NCBI GenBank assembly: GCA_004283055.1
Contig: SHLP01000021.1
Span: forward strand, 1 to 39,003
From: Deltaproteobacteria bacterium
GTDB lineage: Bacteria > Myxococcota_A > Polyangia > Polyangiales > Houyiibacteriaceae
Direction: 5' to 3'
DNA length: 39,003 nucleotides
Part shown: in pieces, positions 1 through 10,019 of the stretch
Layout of the letters: the number at the start of each line of letters is the position of its first letter
Numbering within the stretch: position 1 is the stretch's first letter
The notes under the pieces: generated by a model
Seen by the model: only the letters and a program-made list of their open reading frames with translations
Told to the model about the DNA's origin: nothing
Database searches by the model: none
Translations under genes and position numbers: made by a program

Positions 1-97
1 CTTGCCGGCGCATTCGCGCCGGGCTTCGCCCTTCGGGCTCGCGCTTCCGCCTGCCCTGGGGAGGTGGGTTCGTCCTGTCTCCGAATGCAGGGACGCA

Positions 98-300
98 TTT
101 TTCCGCGCCCCTCCATCCAGATCCATTCGATAGAAGAACGGCTCGGGATGGGCAGCACAGCGATTGGGCCGGCGCCTAGTTGTATGTGGACTTGAGGAGC
201 CGCGGCGACGGGGCGCCCGATCGCGAGCACGCCCGTCGCGAGCCGTTCTTCGATCGTACGGTTGACCGCAGCCCCGCGTCGCGCCTTTTTTCCGCGCCCC
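98..300. repeat. 14-nt direct repeat flanking the inverted repeat
   Basis: TTTTTCCGCGCCCC occurs at 98-111 and again at 287-300, on either side of the inverted repeat. The distances to the arms are unequal (16 and 30 nt), so a simple target-site duplication is not established. Confidence 0.6.
128..256. repeat. Imperfect inverted repeat (about 42-nt arms)
   Basis: The arms are 128-169 and 215-256. The outer 26 nt of each arm match at 23 positions, including a perfect 13-nt core (GAAGAACGGCTCG at 133-145, its reverse complement at 239-251). Similarity then weakens but resumes as GCGAT-x-GGGC in both arms, giving about 32 of 42 matches around a 45-nt centre. It could fold as a long hairpin or be a relic of a small inverted-repeat element. 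Its function is not known. Confidence 0.7.
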
Positions 301-304
301 GATC

Positions 305-1213
305 TCAGCGCCCCAGCCTGCGCTGAACGTAGCCGGACGAAATCACCCCCCAGACCGCGCCGACCAGCAAACCCCCGGAGTGCACCCAATTGGCGATCGG
401 CCCGACCCAGCCGGTGAAGCCCAGCCCCAACCAAATCAACATGAAGGTCACGAGCTGCTGCGGAATGCGGTAGGGAAAGCTCGGGTCGAGGCGTCCTCGA
501 ATCCATATGAAGGCGAACAGACCATAAACCACGCCGGACATGCCGCCGAAGGTCGTGGGCCCCGACATCGCGTATTCGAGAACGTGTGAAAACGCCGCCG
601 TGACCAAGACGAAGACGAGCAAGTAGCGCGCGGAGAACACGCGTTCGATCGCCGTGCCGAGGTCCTTGAGCCACCACATGTTGAACAAGATGTGCATGAA
701 GCCGAAGTGCAGGAACATCGGGGTGAACAGGCGCCACGGTTGTCCCTGCCAAATCGCGCTCACGTCTCCCCAGACCAGGCCTCTCGGCGTCACCACCGGC
801 GGGAGGAAGGTGAAGTGGCTGACCATCGCCATGTTTTTGCCCATGTCGGTTAAGAAGAACACCACGACGCAGATCGCGATCAGGCCGGTCGTCACCGTAC
901 CGATGCGCATGTTTTGTTTGGCTTCGATTTGCTCGCGGATCTTCTCGGTCCGCGTACGAAGCTTCTCGTCGGCCTTGGCTTCCTTCTTACGTCGTGCGCG
1001 GGCCTGTTTCGCCATCTCGGCGACGCGACTCGAGCTCGGATCAAAACCTTCCAAGAACGCACGTGCCTGCTCCATCTGGGTTTCGTCGTGAACCCAGATC
1101 GCGATGGAGCCCTCTCGCGTTTCCTTGAACGTGGTGGCCACGCCGTCCGCATAGAGCGCATCGCAGAGGATTTTGGCGTCGTTCTCGTCCGCTACGGTCG
1201 TCAGCATGCGCAT
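305..1213 (-). CDS. Rhomboid family intramembrane serine protease
   Basis: A 302-residue GlpG-like rhomboid. Rhomboids cut single-pass membrane proteins within or near the bilayer. Residues 1-60 form a small soluble N-terminal domain, 63-103 is a charged helix, and the core has about six membrane helices from residue 105 on. The family marks are present: the H-x4-N motif (His174 to Asn178) in helix 2, the catalytic serine in GMSG (Ser226), and the catalytic histidine in NWVHSGG (His278). The substrate cannot be told from the sequence. The gene is single. A good sigma70-like promoter lies directly upstream, overlapping the end of the GNAT gene, and puts the predicted transcript start within a few bases of the ATG. 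Confidence 0.92.
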   Translation of the reverse strand: MRMLTTVADENDAKILCDALYADGVATTFKETREGSIAIWVHDETQMEQARAFLEGFDPSSSRVAEMAKQARARRKKEAKADEKLRTRTEKIREQIEAKQNMRIGTVTTGLIAICVVVFFLTDMGKNMAMVSHFTFLPPVVTPRGLVWGDVSAIWQGQPWRLFTPMFLHFGFMHILFNMWWLKDLGTAIERVFSARYLLVFVLVTAAFSHVLEYAMSGPTTFGGMSGVVYGLFAFIWIRGRLDPSFPYRIPQQLVTFMLIWLGLGFTGWVGPIANWVHSGGLLVGAVWGVISSGYVQRRLGR

Positions 1214-1222
1214 TGCGGGCGG

Positions 1223-1250
1223 AGTGTAGTCGCTTCGATCCCCGTTTCAA
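1223..1250 (-). promoter_or_regulatory. Promoter of the rhomboid gene
   Basis: Read on the minus strand: TTGAAA (1250-1245), 16-nt spacer, TACACT (1228-1223), then 9 nt to the ATG at 1213. The transcript would start about 3 nt before the ATG, leaving no room for a Shine-Dalgarno site. The era gene carries a nearly identical segment from CTACACTCC to its ATG. Confidence 0.55.
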
Positions 1251-1813
1251 TCGCTGCGAACTAGGGCGTACATCAGACAGTCTCGCGGAACGTCCGAGCG
1301 GTTGGGATGCAGTCCGTACTGCCGAAGGCGGCCTTCGCACCGCATTCCGGCCTTCTGCAGGACACGTGACGACTGCGTGTTTTCCTCGTCGCACAGTGCC
1401 TGGACGCGCGCTATCCGGCGGTCCGCGAAGGCCGCTTCACAGACTTTGGACAGCGCCTCGGGCATGTATCCCTGGCCCCAGAAGCTACTTCCGAGCGCAA
1501 AGCCCACCTCCACGCGATGAAAGCTCACCGTGCATCCAATCGTGCCCATGAGCGCGCGATCGTCTTTGCGCTCGATGAGCCAAACTCGATGGCCCATTCG
1601 CAGGTCCCACGCGTCGATCGACTGCTGCAGGAATTCCCGAGTCTGTGCAGGGCTCGTGTGTGTGCTCCAGGTCATGTACCGCGTCATCCTCGGATCGCTC
1701 GCGTAGGAGGCGAACGCCGGCTCCGCATCTTCGACGCGCGGACGCCGCAGCACGAGACGCGCGGTTTCCAACTCGTCCGGGGGGAAGCGCACGGCAGGCC
1801 TATAGCACGGCAT
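1247..1813 (-). CDS. GNAT family N-acetyltransferase (RimJ/RimL-like)
   Basis: A 188-residue single-domain acetyltransferase. The start of the fold shows as LETARLVLRRP (about residues 15-25), and the acetyl-CoA pyrophosphate-binding loop as WGQGYMPEAL. The Asn/Ser-rich stretch ENTQSSRVLQKAGM is the usual C-terminal half of the RimJ/RimL type, in which a protein or small-molecule amine is acetylated. The substrate is unknown. It is divergent from rnc with 46 bp between the starts. The first ATG is used; internal starts at GTG or TTG about 8-15 codons later would leave the fold intact. Confidence 0.82.
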   Translation of the reverse strand: MPCYRPAVRFPPDELETARLVLRRPRVEDAEPAFASYASDPRMTRYMTWSTHTSPAQTREFLQQSIDAWDLRMGHRVWLIERKDDRALMGTIGCTVSFHRVEVGFALGSSFWGQGYMPEALSKVCEAAFADRRIARVQALCDEENTQSSRVLQKAGMRCEGRLRQYGLHPNRSDVPRDCLMYALVRSD

Positions 1814-1859
1814 CGCATGGCGATGGATTCCCCGCGGGGCAGCTGGTACGTTCAGTTCG

Positions 1860-2591
1860 ATGTCGAATCGCGACGAGCCACTCGATGAAGCGGCGCTACG
1901 CCTATGTGAAGAGCTGGGCTACTCTTTTGCCGACACCAGCCTCTTGCTCGATGCGCTCACCCATACCTCGTTTAGGAACGAGCGGCCGGACCTCGCCCCG
2001 ACCGACAACGAGCGCCTCGAGTTCCTCGGCGATGCGGTTCTCGATCTCGTCGTCGCCTCCCTCTTGTTCGTGCAGTTTCCCGATGCGGACGAAGGCGAGC
2101 TCACGCGCCGAAGGGCCGACTTGGTGAGCGAAAAGGGGCTCTCTGAAGCCGCCGAAGCGATCGGCGTCGGCGAGGCGATGCGGCTCGGCAAGGGAGAGCA
2201 GAAGTCAGGGGGCCGCTCCAAGCCCCGCCTGCTCGCGAGCGCGCTCGAGGCCTGCATCGGCGCGATTCACCAGGACGGGGGTGGGAACGCATCCTTCGAA
2301 GCGGCTCGCCGCGTGCTCGAACCACGGCTTCATACCAGCGCCCCCGGGCATCGCGACGCCAAGTCGCGCGCACAGGAGTGGGCCCAAGCAAATCTCGGCG
2401 GGACGCCGAGCTACCGGCTGCTCGAAACCGAGGGTCCCGATCACGACCGCGAGTTCACGGTCGCGCTCGAGCTGAACGACGAAGAAATTGCGACCGGCGC
2501 AGGCCGCTCCAAGATCGAAGCCGAGCAATCCGCAGCGCTCACCGCCCTCGACAAGTGGGCCCAAGCCGCCCCGCCCCAGACGGATAGCTAA
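1860..2591 (+). CDS. rnc: Ribonuclease III
   Basis: A 243-residue RNase III, which cuts double-stranded RNA in rRNA maturation and mRNA or sRNA turnover. The signature NERLEFLGDAVL is at residues 50-61, giving metal ligands Glu51 and Asp58. The second acidic pair lies in LLASALEACIG: Glu130 is present, but Ser127 sits where E. coli has Asp114. A double-stranded RNA-binding domain fills about residues 165-235. The gene is monocistronic here rather than joined to era, although era is elsewhere in the window. Its stop overlaps the atpC stop on the other strand by 4 nt. A weak -10-like TACGTT (1847-1852) lies 7 nt before the ATG. Confidence 0.93.
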   Translation: MSNRDEPLDEAALRLCEELGYSFADTSLLLDALTHTSFRNERPDLAPTDNERLEFLGDAVLDLVVASLLFVQFPDADEGELTRRRADLVSEKGLSEAAEAIGVGEAMRLGKGEQKSGGRSKPRLLASALEACIGAIHQDGGGNASFEAARRVLEPRLHTSAPGHRDAKSRAQEWAQANLGGTPSYRLLETEGPDHDREFTVALELNDEEIATGAGRSKIEAEQSAALTALDKWAQAAPPQTDS

Positions 2592-3016
2592 ACCGCGCGA
2601 GACGCAGCGTACGCTTCGAGCCGTGCCTGCGCCCAATCGATGTCGCGCTGGAGCTCGTTGTAGTCGGGGCCTTCGTAGAGCTCGTCGTACGCCTTGAGCG
2701 CCTCTTCTGCCTTGGCGAGCTCTTCGCGCACCGCGTCGGGCTTGATGTCCTCCGGCGACGCAAAGAGGTCGGTCAACAGAAGGACCTTGTCCGGTCCACC
2801 CTCGACGAAACCCGGGCCGATGGCAGCGGTCTTTCGTTTACCCTCGACCTCCCAAACCAAAAGCCCACACTTGAGCGCAGCCAAGAGCGGAAGGTGGTTT
2901 GGAAGCACCCCGAACTCGCCGTGGACGCTGGGGGCCTGAACCGAATCGACGCGGGAGGAAAGCACCGAGCCCTGCGGTGTCACGACGTCGAGTTGAAGGT
3001 ATTCGGAGTTCGCCAT
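2588..3016 (-). CDS. atpC: ATP synthase epsilon subunit
   Basis: The F1 central-stalk epsilon subunit, about 142 residues. It links gamma to the c-ring and can restrain ATP hydrolysis. The N-terminal beta-sandwich reads LDVVTPQGSVLSSRVDSVQA then GEFGVLPNHLPLLAAL, and a two-helix C-terminal hairpin follows (AREELAKAEEALKA-like, then DWAQARLEAY). I chose the ATG at 3016 rather than the TTG at 3028, because the protein then starts MANSEY and leaves 12 nt after the atpD stop. It is the second gene of the atpD-atpC unit. Its stop overlaps the convergent rnc stop. Confidence 0.93.
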   Translation of the reverse strand: MANSEYLQLDVVTPQGSVLSSRVDSVQAPSVHGEFGVLPNHLPLLAALKCGLLVWEVEGKRKTAAIGPGFVEGGPDKVLLLTDLFASPEDIKPDAVREELAKAEEALKAYDELYEGPDYNELQRDIDWAQARLEAYAASRAV

Positions 3017-3028
3017 CGTCTCGCCCAA

Positions 3029-4557
<1,529 letters not shown>

Positions 4558-4619
4558 AGCCGCGTGCCTAGGCGAACTAGGGTCACGCCGCGCATGGGCA
4601 AGCCCCAACCAGCGCGTGA

Positions 4620-4648
4620 TTGACCCCTCCCTGCCGGCTTTCTACCAT
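4620..4648 (+). promoter_or_regulatory. Candidate promoter of the bactofilin gene
   Basis: TTGACC (4620-4625), 17-nt spacer, TACCAT (4643-4648), then 10 nt to the ATG at 4659. The predicted transcript start is about 4 nt before the ATG, so the message would be nearly leaderless. Confidence 0.45.
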
Positions 4649-4658
4649 CCGACTCGTC

Positions 4659-5081
4659 ATGCAGGACCAGGACGCCGTCATCCATGCCCTTCTCGGCGCT
4701 GGAACCCGCTACGAAGGCAAGCTTTTCTTCGAAGGCCGGGCCCGCATCGACGGCGAGTTCGACGGTGAGGTGTTTAGCGACGGGCTTCTGGTGGTTGGCG
4801 AAGAGGCGCGCATCAAGGGTGCGATTCGAGTTCACACCCTGATCGTGTGCGGCGGAAGGGTCGAGGGCGACATCCACGCCACCGAGCTGGTCGAGCTGCA
4901 TGCGCCGGCGCGGGTCCGCGGCGACATCCGGACGCAGACCCTCTTCATGGACAAAGGCGTCGTATTCGACGGCGCGTGCGTCATGGGCGAGGTCCTCGAG
5001 CTCGCAGATCGACCGGTTTCGGCGCGGTCCGCTGACGACACATCCCCCGATGGTTACAAGGACCAGCCGAGCAGAAACTGA
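4659..5081 (+). CDS. Bactofilin family cytoskeletal protein
   Basis: A 140-residue protein whose middle (about 13-115) is a run of short beta-helix turns with the bactofilin rhythm: KLFFEGRARIDGEFDGEV, then LLVVGEEARIKGAIRV, GGRVEGDIHA and ARVRGDI. Bactofilins polymerise without nucleotide and organise envelope, shape or polarity functions. A short polar tail follows. The start is the ATG at 4659; the frame opens earlier at a TTG (4620), but that TTG is part of the promoter-like TTGACC. The 3' end overlaps the convergent gene by 28 bp. Confidence 0.85.
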   Translation: MQDQDAVIHALLGAGTRYEGKLFFEGRARIDGEFDGEVFSDGLLVVGEEARIKGAIRVHTLIVCGGRVEGDIHATELVELHAPARVRGDIRTQTLFMDKGVVFDGACVMGEVLELADRPVSARSADDTSPDGYKDQPSRN

Positions 5082-5884
5082 ATCGTGAGCGCATGATCGT
5101 TGCCGTCGCCCCCATCCCCCATGGCCGGGACGTTCATGCTCGAACCCGAAAAACGAAGGTAGTAGTGCTCCCACACGAAGCGTACCGCGTAGCTGAAACC
5201 CACGTTTAGCCATCCGTGGACGGTCAGCGCCGCGTCCAGGCCGATCCCTGAGGTCCGGTCTCCGAATGCATCCTCGAGCGCGCCGAAGTAGAACGGGAAG
5301 CGAAGGCCGAAGTCCGCCCGGATGCTCAGAAAGCGAGGGACGAGCGAATAGCACAGCGCGGGTCCGAGGCGGGCGTAGATGATTCGCGAGGAGGGTAGAA
5401 CGGAGTTGAGGTCGATGCCGAAGACGTCTCCGCCGACCCCGACGAGTCCACCCAGTTGGAGTCGGCCCACGGGATACAGGTAGCCGAACTGCCCGAGCAT
5501 CCGCCAAGTGTTCGTCTGTAGCTCGATTCCGGATACCTCGGCCCTGAGCGCAATGCCGGACCCGCCGTCGAGCTGCAGGAGGATCGCCTGAACCGATGGC
5601 CTCGATGGGCGCCGAGCCATGGGGCGCAAGAGGAGATGCCACGCGAAATCGAAGTAGGCGCCGGTTTCGAAGCTCCGGCTTTCCGAGCCGCCTGCGCCGT
5701 CGCCGACCTCGAGGTGGATGTTCCTGAAGCGGACGCCGGCGCCGATCTCGAGCACCAAGATCGGTAATTCCGGACGCTCCTCCCGGGCGCGTGCAGCGCT
5801 GTCCTCGTCCGCGAGCGCCGGCGCTGGCCCGAGCAGGCCTCCAGTGCACGCCGCGAAAACGTAGAGTCTGAGAGTCCGGCTCAT
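5054..5884 (-). CDS. Predicted outer-membrane beta-barrel-like protein, unknown function
   Basis: A 276-residue protein with a cleavable signal peptide (about residues 1-25, ending ALADED). The mature part alternates polar and hydrophobic or aromatic residues, with many glycines and short turns. It ends in a strand closing on LLGWSL, the kind of aromatic-containing last strand seen in outer-membrane barrels. I do not recognise a family. A loop rich in Gly and Asp (MGDGGDGNDH) precedes the last strand. An extended -10-like TGG-TATTTT (5898-5893) lies 8 nt before the ATG. The gene is divergent from the broken SRPBCC gene, with a perfect palindrome between them. Confidence 0.65.
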   Translation of the reverse strand: MSRTLRLYVFAACTGGLLGPAPALADEDSAARAREERPELPILVLEIGAGVRFRNIHLEVGDGAGGSESRSFETGAYFDFAWHLLLRPMARRPSRPSVQAILLQLDGGSGIALRAEVSGIELQTNTWRMLGQFGYLYPVGRLQLGGLVGVGGDVFGIDLNSVLPSSRIIYARLGPALCYSLVPRFLSIRADFGLRFPFYFGALEDAFGDRTSGIGLDAALTVHGWLNVGFSYAVRFVWEHYYLRFSGSSMNVPAMGDGGDGNDHALTIQFLLGWSL

Positions 5885-5967
5885 TCCCGCTCAAAATACC
5901 AACCCCTGAGCCGCAGGCCCGCCTTTCCAGCTCTGGGCCCGACTTTGGAGACTCGAGGCGTGGAGAC

Positions 5968-5982
5968 GTGACGTAACGTCAC
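5968..5982. promoter_or_regulatory. Perfect 15-bp palindrome, operator-like
   Basis: GTGACGTAACGTCAC has 7-bp arms around a single central A. It sits in the 138-bp divergent gap between the beta-barrel gene (start 5884) and the broken SRPBCC gene (start 6023). A GGAGAC hexamer occurs twice just before it (5947-5952 and 5962-5967). It looks like a site for a dimeric repressor or activator; the protein is unknown. Confidence 0.5.
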
Positions 5983-6022
5983 CAGCGATTCGGCGTACGA
6001 GGGCTCGAAACGAGAGAATGTG

Positions 6023-6485
6023 ATGAAACTGAGCTCCAGATGGGCCGCGACGGCCATTGCTTTGCTTGCCGCAACCTCGCCCGCTCTAGCTGCCGCCGAC
6101 GACCAGGACGAAAATGCCGGGGTTTTCACCGCCCAGCTCCCCGAGGCGGGTTCCAGCATTTCGTGGGGTCAGGCGGTCACCGTCGTGGATAAACCGATCG
6201 ACGACGTCCTACGGCCAACTCGACCTGGCCGAGCGACCGGAGAGCGACGACGTGCGGGTGGTCGAAGCTCGCCTGCTTGAAGGCAACATCGACGCCTTCA
6301 GCGCGCGCTTCACCCTGACCCCGGTGGACGGCGGAACCCGCACCGAAATCGACTTCAAGATCCACGTCGACCCCGACATTCCGCTTCCCTCGTCAGTATT
6401 CAGTCGAGAGAACGAGCGAGCGGCCGGCCGGACCGTTCGAGCTCTTCGAGCGCGAGTCTCGGAGGGACCGCTGCGAGCAAGCTAA
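6023..6485 (+). pseudogene. Broken exported SRPBCC-domain gene
   Basis: The first frame starts at an ATG (GTG possible at 6020) with a clear signal peptide ending SPALAAADD. It continues into SWGQAVTVVDKPIDDVL, the usual beginning of a START/SRPBCC (polyketide-cyclase-like) lipid-binding fold. Coding then switches frame near 6208. The second frame carries only the C-terminal half: VVEARLLEGNIDAFSARFTL, GGTRTEIDFKIHVDPDIPLP and a final helix. Roughly 50 residues of the middle of the fold are missing and the two parts are out of frame, so this reads as decay rather than a single sequencing slip. An intact exported double-SRPBCC gene lies at 31024-32265. Confidence 0.75.
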
Positions 6486-6495
6486 ACCAGGCGCT

Positions 6496-6516
6496 AGGTC
6501 GGCCCCCAGCCGACCT
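6496..6516 (+). terminator. Hairpin after the broken gene
   Basis: AGGTCGG pairs with CCGACCT (7 bp) around a CCCCCAG loop, 10 nt after the stop at 6485. There is no T-run behind it. Its last base is the first base of a TTGACT -35-like hexamer, so the stem could affect either termination or atp transcription. Confidence 0.35.
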
Positions 6517-6543
6517 TGACTGGTTTCGGCCCCATGCTACGAA
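6516..6543 (+). promoter_or_regulatory. Candidate promoter of the b-b-delta-alpha-gamma unit
   Basis: TTGACT (6516-6521), 16-nt spacer ending in TGC, then TACGAA (6538-6543). The -10 match is weak, but the TGC-TA extension resembles the one at the atpD promoter. The leader before the first b-type gene would be about 120 nt. Nothing else recognisable lies in that leader. Confidence 0.3.
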
Positions 6544-6666
6544 GCGGCGCCGCTAGGGAACTGGCTTGCCGTAGCTGCGATTCGGCCCCAAACGCCCGTC
6601 GGAGACTTCTTGAGTTGGAGTTTCTTTCCTGCCGGGTCTCTGGGTCCACGACGGGATGACGCTGCG

Positions 6667-7134
6667 ATGAACGCGCTTTTCACAGCCCTTTTGTCTGAGG
6701 GCTCCATCATTGACCTCGACGGCACGATCTGGATTCAGCTCGGCCTGTTCGCGGTTGCTTTTTTCGTCTTTAAGCCGCTGATCTTTCGGCCGATGATCGC
6801 GCTCTTCGAAGCGCGCGAGAACGCGCTCGAGGGTGCCAAGCTCGAGGCACTTCGCCTCCAAGACGAGGCTTCCGCCGAGGACGAGGAATTCGAGCTCGAG
6901 ATGCGCCGACTCCGGCTTCAAGCCGGCGAGGAGCGCGATCGCCTTCGCACGGAGGGCAAGCGTCTGGAGCAGACGGTGCTCGACCGGGTCCGTGAAGAGA
7001 CCGACCGGCAGCTCGCAGAGGCCGACCAGAAGCTGAGCAGCGAGGCCGCGCGCCTTCGCGCCGACATCGATCGTTCGGTGCCCGCGCTTGCGAACCAGAT
7101 CGCATCGAAGATGCTGAACCGAGAGGTGCAGTGA
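6667..7134 (+). CDS. atpF: ATP synthase b-type subunit (b or b')
   Basis: The first of two adjacent peripheral-stalk subunits, 155 residues. One membrane helix (about 17-40, WIQLGLFAVAFFVFKPLIF) is followed by a long charged coiled coil to the C-terminus, as in Fo b and b'. The pair probably forms a heterodimeric stalk, as in organisms with b/b'. The start is the ATG at 6667; the frame opens at a TTG (6610), which would add 19 residues without family resemblance. The stop overlaps the next start (TGATG). Which member is b and which is b' cannot be decided by eye. Confidence 0.85.
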   Translation: MNALFTALLSEGSIIDLDGTIWIQLGLFAVAFFVFKPLIFRPMIALFEARENALEGAKLEALRLQDEASAEDEEFELEMRRLRLQAGEERDRLRTEGKRLEQTVLDRVREETDRQLAEADQKLSSEAARLRADIDRSVPALANQIASKMLNREVQ

Positions 7135-7790
7135 TGCGCTCGTTGTCGTCCGCCTTACTCGCCTTGGTGCTAGCGCTGCCCGGCCTGGCCTCCGCCGAAG
7201 ACGCCGCCCACGGCTCGGCCGCTCATCAGGTCGCCGAAGAGCAAACCGGTCACGACGCGCACGACGGTCACGGCGAGCTCACCTTCCTCTCCCTCGTGAA
7301 GAGCCCGGACTTCCAGGGCACTCTCGTCAACTTCGGCGCCCTGCTTCTGCTCATTGCCTGGGTGATTCGCAAGAAGGGCAACCCCGCGCTCGCAGCGCGG
7401 CGTGACGAGGTCGAAAAAGAGCTTGCCGAAGCGCAGCGGCTTCGCGCCGAGGCGCAGCAACGGCACATGGAAACCGCCACGCGTCTCGAGAGGCTCGACC
7501 GGGAGATGCTTCAGATTCGGGGCGATATGATCAAGGCCGGCGAAGCCGAGCGCGACCGGATCGTTTCGCAGGCAGAAGAGAAGGCGGCGCGCATGCGCAA
7601 GGACACGGCGTTCCTGATCGAACAGCAGGTCAAGCAGCTTCGCAAAGAGCTCACTCAGCAGGCAGCGACCGCCGCGGTGGTTGCGGCGCAGGATTTGCTC
7701 CAGCAACGGACGACCGATTCGGATCAGGACCAGCTCGCCGAGGCGTACCTCGCGCGGCTCGATGAGGTCATCGAGGAGCGGCAATCATGA
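7134..7790 (+). CDS. atpF: ATP synthase b-type subunit with signal-peptide-like N-terminus
   Basis: The second b-type stalk subunit, 218 residues, longer than the usual 155-170. The extra length is at the N-terminus: a signal-peptide-like stretch ending GLASAED (residues 1-22), then a His-rich segment with repeated HDAHDGHGE-type residues (about 23-46). The true membrane helix follows (about 62-80, FGALLLLIAWVI), then a long Arg/Glu/Ala coiled coil. Starts are GTG 7131 or ATG 7134; I use the ATG. It overlaps atpH by the ATGA at 7787-7790. If the leader is cleaved, the mature N-terminus would carry the His-rich segment on the periplasmic side. Confidence 0.9.
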   Translation: MRSLSSALLALVLALPGLASAEDAAHGSAAHQVAEEQTGHDAHDGHGELTFLSLVKSPDFQGTLVNFGALLLLIAWVIRKKGNPALAARRDEVEKELAEAQRLRAEAQQRHMETATRLERLDREMLQIRGDMIKAGEAERDRIVSQAEEKAARMRKDTAFLIEQQVKQLRKELTQQAATAAVVAAQDLLQQRTTDSDQDQLAEAYLARLDEVIEERQS

Positions 7791-8335
7791 CTGCGCTCGG
7801 ACGCCGCTATGCCAAGGCACTGCTGGATCTAGCTCGCGAGCAAGGCGAGATCGACACCGTTCTGCGCGATGTCGGAGCCCTCTCGGACGCCTGGAGCTCG
7901 AGCCCAGAGCTGCGGGAAATCGTCCAAAACCCCGTCATTCCGAGGCCGGCACTCAAGGCGACCGTCGATGCCGTGATGGAAAAGCTCGGCAGCTCGGCGA
8001 CCGTGCGCAATACGGTAAATCTGCTCGCCGACAAGGGCCGCCTCGGGCATCTCGACGAGGTTCTCGCGGAGCTCGACGCGCTCGCCGAGGCCGAGACCGG
8101 GCGCGTCCGAGTCGAAGTCGTCAGCGCCAAACCCCTGGCCGACGTCTACTACGAGCGCCTCGCGGAGAAGTTCAAGCGAGCGACGGATCGTGAGGTCGTG
8201 CTCGTCAAAAAGGAAGATCCTTCGCTCATCGGTGGCGTGATCACACGCATCGGCGATCAACTGTTCGACGGGAGCATTCGCAACCGGCTGAGCGAGCTTA
8301 GGGAAACGTTGCTTGCGAACGGCGACCTGCCGTAA
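7787..8335 (+). CDS. atpH: ATP synthase delta subunit
   Basis: The 182-residue delta (OSCP-type) subunit, which joins the b stalk to the top of the alpha3-beta3 head. The N-terminal domain begins with the family pattern [18 protein letters not shown]. The C-terminal part has [28 protein letters not shown], where the GG-x-RIGD stretch is typical. Length is normal. Its start overlaps the preceding b-type gene by 4 nt, which suggests translational coupling. Confidence 0.94.
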   Translation: MTALGRRYAKALLDLAREQGEIDTVLRDVGALSDAWSSSPELREIVQNPVIPRPALKATVDAVMEKLGSSATVRNTVNLLADKGRLGHLDEVLAELDALAEAETGRVRVEVVSAKPLADVYYERLAEKFKRATDREVVLVKKEDPSLIGGVITRIGDQLFDGSIRNRLSELRETLLANGDLP

Positions 8336-8346
8336 ACGCATCGAAT

Positions 8347-8352
8347 CAGGAG
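8347..8352 (+). promoter_or_regulatory. Ribosome binding site deciding the atpA start
   Basis: CAGGAG stands 8 nt before the ATG at 8361. It supports that ATG over the in-frame ATG-like opening further upstream inside atpH. Confidence 0.6.
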
Positions 8353-8360
8353 CCTGCAAA

Positions 8361-10013
<1,653 letters not shown>

Positions 10014-10019
10014 TCACAA

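Larger units (their letters stand above)
1..304. other. Non-coding edge region
   Basis: No gene with a credible start is visible between the window edge and the rhomboid stop codon. The first 50 bases contain short GC-rich stems (GCCC-TTC-GGGC type) without a T-run. The rest holds the inverted and direct repeats listed separately. One minus-strand frame stays open through the whole stretch, but it has no recognisable domain or convincing start, and it reads through the repeats, so I do not call it. Confidence 0.5.

Noticed and set aside
1..300. Open minus-strand frame to the window edge
   Set aside because: No start with a ribosome binding site, no recognised domain, and it runs through inverted and direct repeats.
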